Source of the DNA: Streptomyces sp. AM 2-1-1
GTDB taxonomy: Bacteria; Actinomycetota; Actinomycetes; Streptomycetales; Streptomycetaceae
NCBI RefSeq assembly: GCF_029167645.1
Contig: NZ_CP119147.1
Location: forward strand, 186,001-250,000
Direction of reading: 5' to 3'
DNA length: 64,000 bases
Shown here one piece after another: positions 42,618-49,724 of this stretch. Under the pieces are notes generated by a model that worked only from the letters and a program-made list of their open reading frames with translations, was not told the origin of the DNA and ran no database searches. Made by a program: the position numbers and the translations under genes. Every line of letters starts with the position of its first letter. Position 1 is the stretch's first letter.

Positions 42618-43985
42618 TCACCCGTCGGTCGCGTCGAGCGGTGGCAGGTCCAGGTGTTCGCGCAGCGTGGTGCCGCGGTACTCGGTGCGGTAGACGCCCC
42701 GCTCCTGGAGTTCCGGGACGAGCTTGTCGACGATGTCCGTGACGGAGGCCGGGAGCAGGTGCGGCAGCAGGTTGAAGCCGTCCGCCACCCCCTCGCGCAC
42801 GTAGCGGGTCCACTCGTCGGCGATGGAGGCGGGGGTGCCCACGAAGGACGGGTGCCCCGGTGACACCTCTCTGACCAACTCGACTATGGAGTAGTCGCGT
42901 TCGGCGGCCAGCTCCCGCCACTTGCGGATGGTGGCGAGCTTGCCGCTGCGCTGCTCGACGGCGAGGGTCCCCCGGGACGGGTCGAGCTCCTGGTCGCTCG
43001 GCTCGATGTCGGGGAGCGGCCCCTCGGGGTCGTAGCCGGACAGGTCGCTCCCCCAGTACTGCTCCAGGAAGGCGAGGGCGCGTGGGCCGTTGATCTGTTC
43101 GCCCCGTACCCAGCGGGCCTTCTCCTCCGCGTCGGCAGGGGTGTCGCCGATGACGACGCTCGCGCCCGGCAGGATCCGCAGCGAGTCGGGTGTCCGGCCG
43201 TGGCGGGCGAGGCGCTCGCGGAGGTCTGCCGCGTAGGCGGTGGCCTTGCCGAACTCGGTGTTGGCGGAGAAGACGACGTCGGCGTGGCGTGCGGCGAGCT
43301 CGCGGCCGCCGTCGGAGTCGCCGGCCTGGAAGAGCACCGGCCTGCCCTGGCGGCTGCCCGGAACGGTGGCGGTGGCGCGCAGCTTCACGAGGTCGGTGTC
43401 CCGCTCGACGGGGACGACGGTTCCGGGCCGGGCCCAGTGGTCGTCACCGCCGGTGGATGCGATCGTGTCCGGCGCCCAGGACGACCAGAGTTCCTTGGCG
43501 GCGTCGACGAACTGCTCGGCGCGCTCGTAACGGCGTGCGTGGTCCAGCCAGCCGCCGTGCCGGAAGTTGGCGCCGGTCCAGGCGTTGTCGGTGGTGACGA
43601 TGTTCCAGCCCGCCCGGCCCCCGGAGAGCAGGTCCAGGCTCGCCAGTCGGCGGGCCAGGTCGGCCGGGTAGTTGTACGTGGTGTTCTGGGTGGCCACCAG
43701 GCCGATGCGTGTCGTGACGGCGGCGAGTGCGGTCAGCTGGGTGATGGCGTCGGGCCGGCCCGCCACGTCCAGGTCGAAGACGCGGCCGCGGTTCTCCCGT
43801 ACGCGCAGTCCCTCGCCGAGGAAGAACGCGTCGAACAGGCCGCGTTCGAGGATCTGCGCGATCTCGACGAAGGTGTCGATCTCGGTGTGCGACGGGGCGT
43901 CGGGGTCGGTCCAGATCAGCTGGGGTCCGACTCCGGTGTAGAACACACCGAGGTGGAGTCGGGGCTGGGGGTGCGGTGCGGTCAT
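42618..43985 (-). CDS. NtaA/DmoA-family FMN-dependent monooxygenase
   Basis: A 455-residue paralogue of the enzyme at 38889. It shares LHLGVFYTGVGPQLIWTDPD near residue 9, LFDAFFLGEGLRVRENRGRV near residue 46, LASLDLLSGGRAGWNIVTTD near residue 107 with NAWTGANFRHGG following, SRQGRPVLFQAGDSDGGREL near residue 210 and the C-terminal YRTEYRGTTLREHLDLPP. The likely reaction is oxidative C-S cleavage with FMNH2. ATG 43983-43985 was chosen because GAGGTGA precedes it and the family starts here. It follows the partner monooxygenase gene by 10 bp and is the last gene of the operon. Confidence 0.87.
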   Translation of the reverse strand: MTAPHPQPRLHLGVFYTGVGPQLIWTDPDAPSHTEIDTFVEIAQILERGLFDAFFLGEGLRVRENRGRVFDLDVAGRPDAITQLTALAAVTTRIGLVATQNTTYNYPADLARRLASLDLLSGGRAGWNIVTTDNAWTGANFRHGGWLDHARRYERAEQFVDAAKELWSSWAPDTIASTGGDDHWARPGTVVPVERDTDLVKLRATATVPGSRQGRPVLFQAGDSDGGRELAARHADVVFSANTEFGKATAYAADLRERLARHGRTPDSLRILPGASVVIGDTPADAEEKARWVRGEQINGPRALAFLEQYWGSDLSGYDPEGPLPDIEPSDQELDPSRGTLAVEQRSGKLATIRKWRELAAERDYSIVELVREVSPGHPSFVGTPASIADEWTRYVREGVADGFNLLPHLLPASVTDIVDKLVPELQERGVYRTEYRGTTLREHLDLPPLDATDG

Positions 43986-43995
43986 GGCGGTCACC

Positions 43996-45105
43996 TCAGG
44001 TGGTCGTGGCCGCCGGGGCGGCGTAGCGGTTGGCGGGGCGGGGAAGGCCGAGCGTGTCGCGCAGGGTGTCGCCGGGGCGGGGTACGGGCCGGTTTCCGGC
44101 AGCCGCCGGGTCACCCAGCACCCGGTCCACCAGGACCGGCAGGTCGACGGCGAGCACGGCCGGGTGCAGCCGTACCCCGTCGACCAGCCCGGAGAGTTCG
44201 CGCAACAGACCGACCAGCGCCTCGGGCGAGCCGACGTGGCGCAGCCGTCCGGTCTCCGGCCACAGGGCGGCCCCGTCCAGGGCGGCGAGCCGCTCGGCCG
44301 CCGGCGCGTCCGCGTCGAGGACCACCTCGACCTCGGCGAACACCAGCGGTGCCCCGGCCTCCCGGGCGTCGGCGGCGCGGGCGGCGACGCCGGCGAGATC
44401 GGGGCGGGCGACGAGGACCACGTCGGCGTGGTCGTCCACGTCCAGCGCGTCCGGGACCAGCACGACGAGCCGGCCCTGCGGCGGGCGGGGGGTGATGAGG
44501 GGACCCTTGACCGAGAAGGCGGGGCCCTCGAAGTCGACGGCGTGCACGCGGTCGGCGTCGAGGAAGCGGCCGGTGGCCCGGTCCTTGATGACGGCGTCGT
44601 CCTCCCAGGAGTCCCAGAGCGACCGGGCGGTCTCGATGACGTCGGCGGTCTCCCGGATGAGCGCGGCCGCGGGACGCACCGGCTCCCCGACGGTCGCGGC
44701 GTCGTCCTCGCCGTTGGCCGCGCCGACGACCCAGGCGCCCCGGCCGTGCGAGGCGTGGTCGAGGCTCGCGAGCTGGGTGGCGAGGTGGAACGGCTCCGTG
44801 GTGGTGACGTGGAGGGTGGGCGCGAGCCCGATCCGGTCGGTCAGCACCGAGACGTACGCGGCGCGCGTCCCGGCCTCCAGCCGTCCGGCCGGCCCGCCCG
44901 CGGCGGGGGGCAGGGGCGAGTCGGCGAAGGTGACGAGGGCGAAGCCCGCGCTCTCGGCCGCGGCCACCGTGTCCCTGAGGGCTCCCGGGCCGAGGACGGC
45001 GCCCGGCGGTCGCCCCGAGTGGCGCCAGGCGGCGGGATGGGCGCCGTCGCCGTCCACCTCCAGGGCGAGGTGCAGCCCGGGAAGCCGGGTGTCGCGATCA
45101 GTCAT
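43996..45105 (-). CDS. LLM-class flavin-dependent monooxygenase (partner of 42618)
   Basis: 369 residues, the paralogue of the enzyme at 37657 but about 40 residues shorter. Shared segments are LHLALEVDGDGAHPAAWRHS at the N-terminus, RIGLAPTLHVTTTEPFHLAT near residue 93, LWDSWEDDAVIKDRATGRFL near residue 161 and FSVKGPLITPRPPQGRLVVL near residue 195, ending in LGLPRPANRYAAPAATTT. The C-terminal third is poorly conserved and lacks some of the barrel seen in the 411-residue paralogue, so it may be a regulatory or weak subunit. Its ATG overlaps the MFS transporter stop by 8 bp. Confidence 0.82.
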   Translation of the reverse strand: MTDRDTRLPGLHLALEVDGDGAHPAAWRHSGRPPGAVLGPGALRDTVAAAESAGFALVTFADSPLPPAAGGPAGRLEAGTRAAYVSVLTDRIGLAPTLHVTTTEPFHLATQLASLDHASHGRGAWVVGAANGEDDAATVGEPVRPAAALIRETADVIETARSLWDSWEDDAVIKDRATGRFLDADRVHAVDFEGPAFSVKGPLITPRPPQGRLVVLVPDALDVDDHADVVLVARPDLAGVAARAADAREAGAPLVFAEVEVVLDADAPAAERLAALDGAALWPETGRLRHVGSPEALVGLLRELSGLVDGVRLHPAVLAVDLPVLVDRVLGDPAAAGNRPVPRPGDTLRDTLGLPRPANRYAAPAATTT

Positions 45106-46564
45106 GAGGGATACCTCCGGTCGAAGTGGTGCGGGGTACGGACGGGTCGGCGTACGCCGAGGGGAGGGACGGGTCCGGGGGCGGTGAAGGCGCTCCGGGC
45201 GGGATCGTGGCGGGGGTGCGGAAGGGCGCCGCGCGGGCGGCGGCCCGCACCCGGGACGCCCGGCCGGGGACGGTGGCGCCGCGCCGGGACAGCCACAGCG
45301 CCACCGCCCCGGCGGCGAGGACGGCGGCGCCCGCTCCGGAGGCGAGTCCCCAGCGCACCCCGGCGTGCTGGGAGACCCAGCCGACGGCGGGGCCGCCGAG
45401 CGGGGCGCCGCCCATGGAGACGACGGTGTAGACCGCCATCACCCGGCCGCGCACCGCGTCGCCGACTTCCGACTGGACGAAGGCGCTGACCGCCGTGTTG
45501 AGGATCATCAGCGTGAATCCGGTCGGCAGCAGCAGGATCAGGAAGGTGGTGTAGGACGGCATGAGCGCGGCCACCGCCTCGCTCGCGCCGAACAGGACGG
45601 CCCCGGCCACCACGGTCCGTACCCGGGGCGAGGCGCGGCGGGTCGCGGCGAGCGTCCCGGCGATGGTGCCCACGGAGAGTGCGGTCGACATGAAGCCGAG
45701 GCCGCTGGATCCGACGTCGAAGACCCTCCCGGCGAACAGCGTGAGGGTGGTGGGGAAGTTCACCGCGAAGGTGGAGACGAGGCCGAAGAGGACCAGGACG
45801 CCGGTCAGTTCGGGCCGGGCGGCGACGTACCGCAGCCCTTCCACGCCGGCTCCCCGCAACGGCGCTCGCTTCGTACGAGGCGGGAGGTTTCCGCCTTCCG
45901 CACCGGTCCCGCCTGCCACCCCGTCCGAGCGTTCCGCCCCCGCCGCGGGAGCCCCGGCCCCGGATGCACGCGGACGGATCATGAGCAGTCCCGCGGTCAC
46001 CGCCGCGAACGAGAGGGCGTTCACCGCGAACACCCCGCCGGCACCGATCACCGCGATCAGCACCCCGGCGATCGCGGGTCCGACCAGCCGGGCCGCGTTG
46101 AGCGACAGGATGTTCAGACCGGCCGCGTTCGGGATCAGCGCTCCGCCGACCAGTTCCGTGACGAAGGAGAGCCGTGCGGGGTTCTCGACGGTGAAAACGG
46201 TGCCGAGGCCGAACGAGAGGAGGTAGAGCGACCAGAGGGGTGCGTGGCCGGAGACCACCAGCACCGTGAGGAGTACCGCCTGCACCGCGTAGAGGGACTG
46301 CGCCCACAGCAGGAGGGTGCGGCGGTCGTACCGGTCGGCGAGTACCCCGCCCCAGAGGCCGAACAGCAGGACCGGGGCGAATTGCAGACCGGCCGCCCAC
46401 CCGACCGCCGTCCCGCTGTGCGTGAGGTCGAACACGAACCAGTCCAGCGCCACGCCCTGCATCGCGGATCCGGTGTTGGAGACCAGACCGGTGCTCCAGT
46501 AGATCCGGTAGTCCCGCACGCGCAGCGCGGCGAACACCCCGTTGCGCGTGGCGTCTTCGGGCAC
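45098..46564 (-). CDS. MFS transporter (EntS/MdfA-like 12-TM)
   Basis: A 488-residue inner-membrane transporter of the major facilitator superfamily. Landmarks are FAALRVRDYRIYWSTGLVSN near residue 10, the motif-A loop GGVLADRYDRRTLLLWAQ near residue 73, the second-half loop with TRRASPRVRT, and VGDAVRGRVMAVYTVVSMGG near residue 365. A Pro/Ser-rich C-terminal tail of about 50 residues is cytoplasmic. GTG 46564 was chosen because GGAAGG lies seven bases upstream; ATG 46630 would add a 22-residue Pro/Arg lead. It is the first gene after the leader and attenuator hairpin, followed by two monooxygenases. It may import a sulfur compound or export a product. Confidence 0.85.
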   Translation of the reverse strand: MPEDATRNGVFAALRVRDYRIYWSTGLVSNTGSAMQGVALDWFVFDLTHSGTAVGWAAGLQFAPVLLFGLWGGVLADRYDRRTLLLWAQSLYAVQAVLLTVLVVSGHAPLWSLYLLSFGLGTVFTVENPARLSFVTELVGGALIPNAAGLNILSLNAARLVGPAIAGVLIAVIGAGGVFAVNALSFAAVTAGLLMIRPRASGAGAPAAGAERSDGVAGGTGAEGGNLPPRTKRAPLRGAGVEGLRYVAARPELTGVLVLFGLVSTFAVNFPTTLTLFAGRVFDVGSSGLGFMSTALSVGTIAGTLAATRRASPRVRTVVAGAVLFGASEAVAALMPSYTTFLILLLPTGFTLMILNTAVSAFVQSEVGDAVRGRVMAVYTVVSMGGAPLGGPAVGWVSQHAGVRWGLASGAGAAVLAAGAVALWLSRRGATVPGRASRVRAAARAAPFRTPATIPPGAPSPPPDPSLPSAYADPSVPRTTSTGGIPHD

Positions 46565-46653
46565 GGCGAACCTTCCGGTCGGGGCGCGCGGGCAGCCGTG
46601 ACCGGCCACCGGACGCACAGTCGACTGCACATGACGGCGTGTCAGGGGATGGG

Positions 46654-46681
46654 AAAAAGGGAAACCCCCGGCGCACCGGGG
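46654..46681 (-). terminator. Intrinsic-terminator-like attenuator between leader peptide and MFS gene
   Basis: On the minus strand CCCCGG and CCGGGG around a TGCG loop form a hairpin followed by GGTTTCCCTTTTTCCC. A T5 tract after a hairpin is rare in this GC-rich sequence. It lies 104 bp after the leader stop and 89 bp before the MFS start, where a transcription attenuator is expected. Confidence 0.6.
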
Positions 46682-46785
46682 AACGCGGAAGGCGCGCGGC
46701 TCACGACCCGCTCATGCGCGGGGCCCGGACCCGCGCGAGGTGGACGCGCACGCCGAGGTACGCGGGCCGGCGGAGAGGGACGCGC

Positions 46786-46935
46786 TCAGCGGCGCGGCGT
46801 GGAGCCCGGACACAGCGCGCTGCTCACCCGGAGCAGGTCGACGTGGCGCCGGAGGACACGGAGCGTGGAGGATCCGGCGTGGTGCGGCAGACGGCTGCCG
46901 TGCTCGCTGAAGGGGCGCGCCCGCACGTCGCTCAC
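46786..46935 (-). CDS. Cys-containing leader peptide of the minus-strand sulfur operon
   Basis: A 49-residue frame from GTG 46935 to TGA 46788-46786, with GAGGAC about eight bases before the start (a second GTG three codons later is an alternative). Its C-terminal block reads LRRHVDLLRVSSALCPG, the same signature as the peptide at 29057 and the known streptomycete sulfur-leader type (RRHxDLLRVxSALC). A single Cys lies eight residues from the end. I infer that ribosome pausing at the Cys codon under low cysteine controls the downstream hairpin at 46654-46681 and so the MFS and monooxygenase genes. Confidence 0.75.
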   Translation of the reverse strand: MSDVRARPFSEHGSRLPHHAGSSTLRVLRRHVDLLRVSSALCPGSTPRR

Positions 46936-47176
46936 CTCGCAGTCCTCGGATCGGTCGGGGCCGGGTGAGGGCTGCCGACACGGGAATCACCGCACGGGGA
47001 CGCGGGCGATCTCTCCGAGAGGCTAACCCGCGGACGCCTCGCCGAACAATGCCGTCCCAGGGTACGGAACCCCGGCGACGGGGCGGGAATGAAGGCGGCG
47101 GTCCTCGGAGTTGGGTGCTGGAGAACCGCAACCGACCCCGGCGGGCCCGCCCGCCACGGAGCACGAGGGAGTGGAC

Positions 47177-47998
47177 ATGACCGTCCCGGAGACCGCCCAG
47201 GGAACCTTCGTCGAGGAGTGGGAGGCATGGCACCGGCAGAAGGAGGAGACGCTCGCCGGGCCGCACGGATTCCTCGCCATCACGAGCCTGCACTGGCTGA
47301 GCGCCGAACCGGAACGCTTCGCCGACGCACCGGGCGCCTGGTCGACGTCGGCCGACGGCGTGGTGGTGGATCTGGCGGACGGCGAGGAACTGATTCTGGA
47401 CGGAGTAACCCTGACGGGCCGTCATCATTTCGGCGTGCTGGGTGAACGCACCAGCCTCTTCCCCGGGTACGGGGATGCCGTGATCGAGGTCGCCAAGCGG
47501 GGCGGGCACGACATCCTGCGCCCCCGCCACCCGGAGAACGTTCTGCGCACCGGCTTCACCCGCACCCCCGTCTACGCCCCCGACACCCGCTGGGTGCGCC
47601 CCGGCCGGTTCGTGCCGTTCGAGCAGCCTCGCCCGGTGACCGTCGGCGCGTCGGTCGAGGGTCTGGAGCACGTCTACGACTCCCCCGGCGAGGTCGAGTT
47701 CGAGCTGGCCGGAGAGGTCCACCGCCTCACCACGTTCAACGGCACGCGCCCCGGTTCCCTCATGGCGCTCTTCACCGACCGAACCTCCGGTGTGACGACC
47801 TATGCGGCGAACCGCTCCCTCCAGATCGCCGCCCCCGACGAGGACGGAGCCGTCGTGGTGGACTTCAATCGCGCTGGGAACCTGCCCTGCGCCTACACGG
47901 ACCTGGCCACCTGCCCGCTGCCTCCGAAGGAGAACCGTCTGCCGGTCGCGGTCGAAGCCGGTGAGCGCATTCCCCTGGAGCGCGGCGGACAGCCCTGA
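47177..47998 (+). CDS. DUF1684-domain protein
   Basis: 273 residues, soluble. The N-terminal FVEEWEAWHRQKEETLAGPHG and FLAITSLHWLSAEPERF are typical of DUF1684. A beta-rich middle contains ILRPRHPENVLRTGFTRTPV and then FVPFEQPRPVTVG. The conserved C-terminal part reads DFNRAGNLPCAYTDLATCPL and PPKENRLPVAVEAGE. The function of this domain is unknown. GAGGGAG lies six bases before ATG 47177; the frame is open from 47111 without homology. It is divergent from the minus-strand sulfur operon, 241 bp from the leader start. Confidence 0.82.
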   Translation: MTVPETAQGTFVEEWEAWHRQKEETLAGPHGFLAITSLHWLSAEPERFADAPGAWSTSADGVVVDLADGEELILDGVTLTGRHHFGVLGERTSLFPGYGDAVIEVAKRGGHDILRPRHPENVLRTGFTRTPVYAPDTRWVRPGRFVPFEQPRPVTVGASVEGLEHVYDSPGEVEFELAGEVHRLTTFNGTRPGSLMALFTDRTSGVTTYAANRSLQIAAPDEDGAVVVDFNRAGNLPCAYTDLATCPLPPKENRLPVAVEAGERIPLERGGQP

Positions 47999-48394
47999 CC
48001 CCTCCCGCCCCGGCATGCTCCTCGGGGTCCTGCAACGGGACTGCCGGCCTCCGGCCCGGCGCGACTCGGTCCCCCTACCGAAAGCATGACCTGAGGTGGT
48101 GCCGCCGGGCCGAAAAGTGCCGCCTCCTGGGGTGGTGCCACCGGCCCGGGAAGTGCCGCCGGAGACGCTGATGAGAGGTCCGGCCACCGCCCGGCCCGGC
48201 GTGGTGCCGGACGTGTTCGCGGGCGGCAGGTCTGCAGGACGTCGTTGTGCACGCACGACAGCGACGGCGAGGCCCGCACCCCTGGTGCGTGTCCGGCGGA
48301 TCATGTTCCAAGCCACGGCGTCCGGCGCGGTCTTGACGGCAACGAGGGAGGGAAGTCTTGACCTCAAGCACGGTTGAGACCGAATGATCGAGCC
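47999..48394. other. 396-bp gap with an imperfect direct repeat
   Basis: No gene is seen. GGTGGTGCCGCCGGGCCGAA-type sequence near 48096-48123 recurs about 32 bp later as GGTGGTGCCACCGGCCCGGG (each followed by AAGTGCCGCC), giving two imperfect copies. The right end has AT-richer sequence before the SnoaL-like gene, a possible promoter. Confidence 0.5.
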
Positions 48395-48916
48395 ATGAAC
48401 GAGATGACCGGCACGACCGGTCTCCGGGACCACTTCGAGATCGCCACCCTCATCAGCGGCTTCTTCCGCACCATGGACGAGCGGCGGTACGACGAGGGGT
48501 GGCCCGGGGCCTACTTCACTGATGACCTGCGGACGACGACGCCGCTCGGTGTGGCCGAAGGTGCCGACGCGGTACGCCACGTGGAGGAGGCCACCGGCCG
48601 GTTCGCCGCCACCCTGCACATCTCCTCCGACGTCCTCGTCCAGGCCGGACCGGGCGCGCGGACGGCCCATGCCTCTTGGAACGCCCACATGACCCACGTC
48701 CATCTTGACTCCACGCTCCGAGCAAGGGGCGAGGGTGCCAACCCCCTCTTCACGGTGGGCGGAATCTACGAGGGGGATTTCCGGCGCACCGACAGCGGTT
48801 GGCGCATCAGCCGTATGTCCGTGCGGGCCGTCTGGACCAGAGGGGAGCCGCCTGTCCTGCCGGAGGAGACCGCCGTCCGGGTCACGGAACTGACCGGCGC
48901 CCAGGCGTCGGGCTGA
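48395..48916 (+). CDS. SnoaL-like / NTF2-fold protein
   Basis: A 173-residue protein of the NTF2-like superfamily (SnoaL/nuclear transport factor 2 domain). LRDHFEIATLISGFFRTMDE near residue 10 is the first helix, followed by YDEGWPGAYFTDDLRTTTPL, a His-rich strand WNAHMTHVHLDSTL near residue 94 and GIYEGDFRRTDSGWRISRMS near residue 123. Members are small cyclases, isomerases or ligand-binding proteins; function cannot be assigned. ATG 48395 is taken as start, with ATG 48404 possible; neither has a strong ribosome site. It stands alone between a gap and a transposase remnant. Confidence 0.75.
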   Translation: MNEMTGTTGLRDHFEIATLISGFFRTMDERRYDEGWPGAYFTDDLRTTTPLGVAEGADAVRHVEEATGRFAATLHISSDVLVQAGPGARTAHASWNAHMTHVHLDSTLRARGEGANPLFTVGGIYEGDFRRTDSGWRISRMSVRAVWTRGEPPVLPEETAVRVTELTGAQASG

Positions 48917-48925
48917 CCCGGCAGC

Positions 48926-49252
48926 TCATGGGCGGAGCCGGAGCCGGATCGAGGTGAGGGTGACGGTGCTGGGGAAGATGGTGGCGCGCTTGTCATATCC
49001 CGTCGCCACGGCCCGGGGGTTCTTCAGGGCGTTGATCGTCCGCTCGATTTCCTTCCTGCGCGTGCAGAGGGAGTGTCCGAGCCCTTCATCGGGGCGGTGC
49101 TGCGGAGGCGTCGGCCTACTTCCCGGCAGGCGTGGCGGCCGCGGGCGGGCCCCGGCGGCGTGCCGGTAGGGCCGGCAGGAGGCGGAGTCCACGCTCACCG
49201 TCGACCGGTCGGTGCGGACTTCCGAGTAGGCGCCGGCCAGGACAGCCGCGAA
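48926..49252 (-). pseudogene. IS5-family transposase remnant
   Basis: A minus-strand frame carries broken pieces of a DDE transposase of the IS5 family. Near its start DRSTVSVDSA then SCRPYRHAAGARP matches the VDST..R.HQHAAGA block that follows the first Asp. The centre of the gene is missing, and the C-terminal end reads RRKEIERTINALKNPRAVA then TGYDKRATIFPSTVTL, the ERTINRLK..RAVATRYDK block with the last catalytic Glu. About two thirds of a normal transposase is gone, and no terminal inverted repeats were found. It marks the left border of the peptide synthetase cluster. Confidence 0.65.
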
Positions 49253-49536
49253 AAGTTTGCCGCGCCTGGGAGGCACGGACGAAGCCGCGCCCGGGAGACG
49301 CAGGCGACGGTCACCTCGCGCGCGCGGTTTCCCCCGCACCCGTACGGATGCGATGTCCGCAGCATCATCGGGCCCGGGCGGTGCGGCAGGACTCCGCCCC
49401 GGTGCGGAGGACTCGGGCCCCCACCTGCGCGTTCGCTTCCGTCGCCGACTGCGGACGCGTTGGTCCGGCCCTCTCGCGGCCGGGTGCGAGCAGGGGATCG
49501 GAGTGCTCAATTCCGTTCATGAATACGGAAGTTGTA

Positions 49537-49565
49537 TTGACTCGCACGTGTGCTGTTCATAACAT
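49537..49565 (+). promoter_or_regulatory. Sigma-70-like promoter of the peptide synthetase cluster
   Basis: TTGACT (49537-49542), a 17-bp spacer and TAACAT (49560-49565) lie in an AT-rich island, 159 bp before the first synthetase ATG. This is the clearest housekeeping-type promoter in the window. Confidence 0.65.
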
Positions 49566-49576
49566 CGAAACATCTG

Positions 49577-49592
49577 AAGCCAAGTTTGGCTT
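49577..49592. promoter_or_regulatory. Palindrome just downstream of the synthetase promoter
   Basis: AAGCCAAGTTTGGCTT: seven-base arms around a two-base centre, 11 bp after the -10 element, at or near the transcript start. A possible operator. The remaining sequence to 49724 shows no gene. Confidence 0.45.
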
Positions 49593-49724
49593 GATTTCGT
49601 CGGCTTCAACGTCGCCGGATCCCCCAGTGAATGCGTACCGCCCGGATCCCGCTCATCGTTCGTTCTGCTCGATCTCAAGCATCCGCTCATCACGCCCTGC
49701 GGCGTGCGCGCCCGGGGGAGCCCG

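Noticed and set aside
47893..48703. Minus-strand frames across the gap and SnoaL-like gene
   Set aside because: The Gly/Thr repeats come from the imperfect direct repeat; no ribosome site and the SnoaL frame is the better coding candidate.
49253..49510. N-terminal extension of the transposase frame to 49510
   Set aside because: No similarity to IS5 transposase ends before about 49252; Arg/Pro-rich by composition only.
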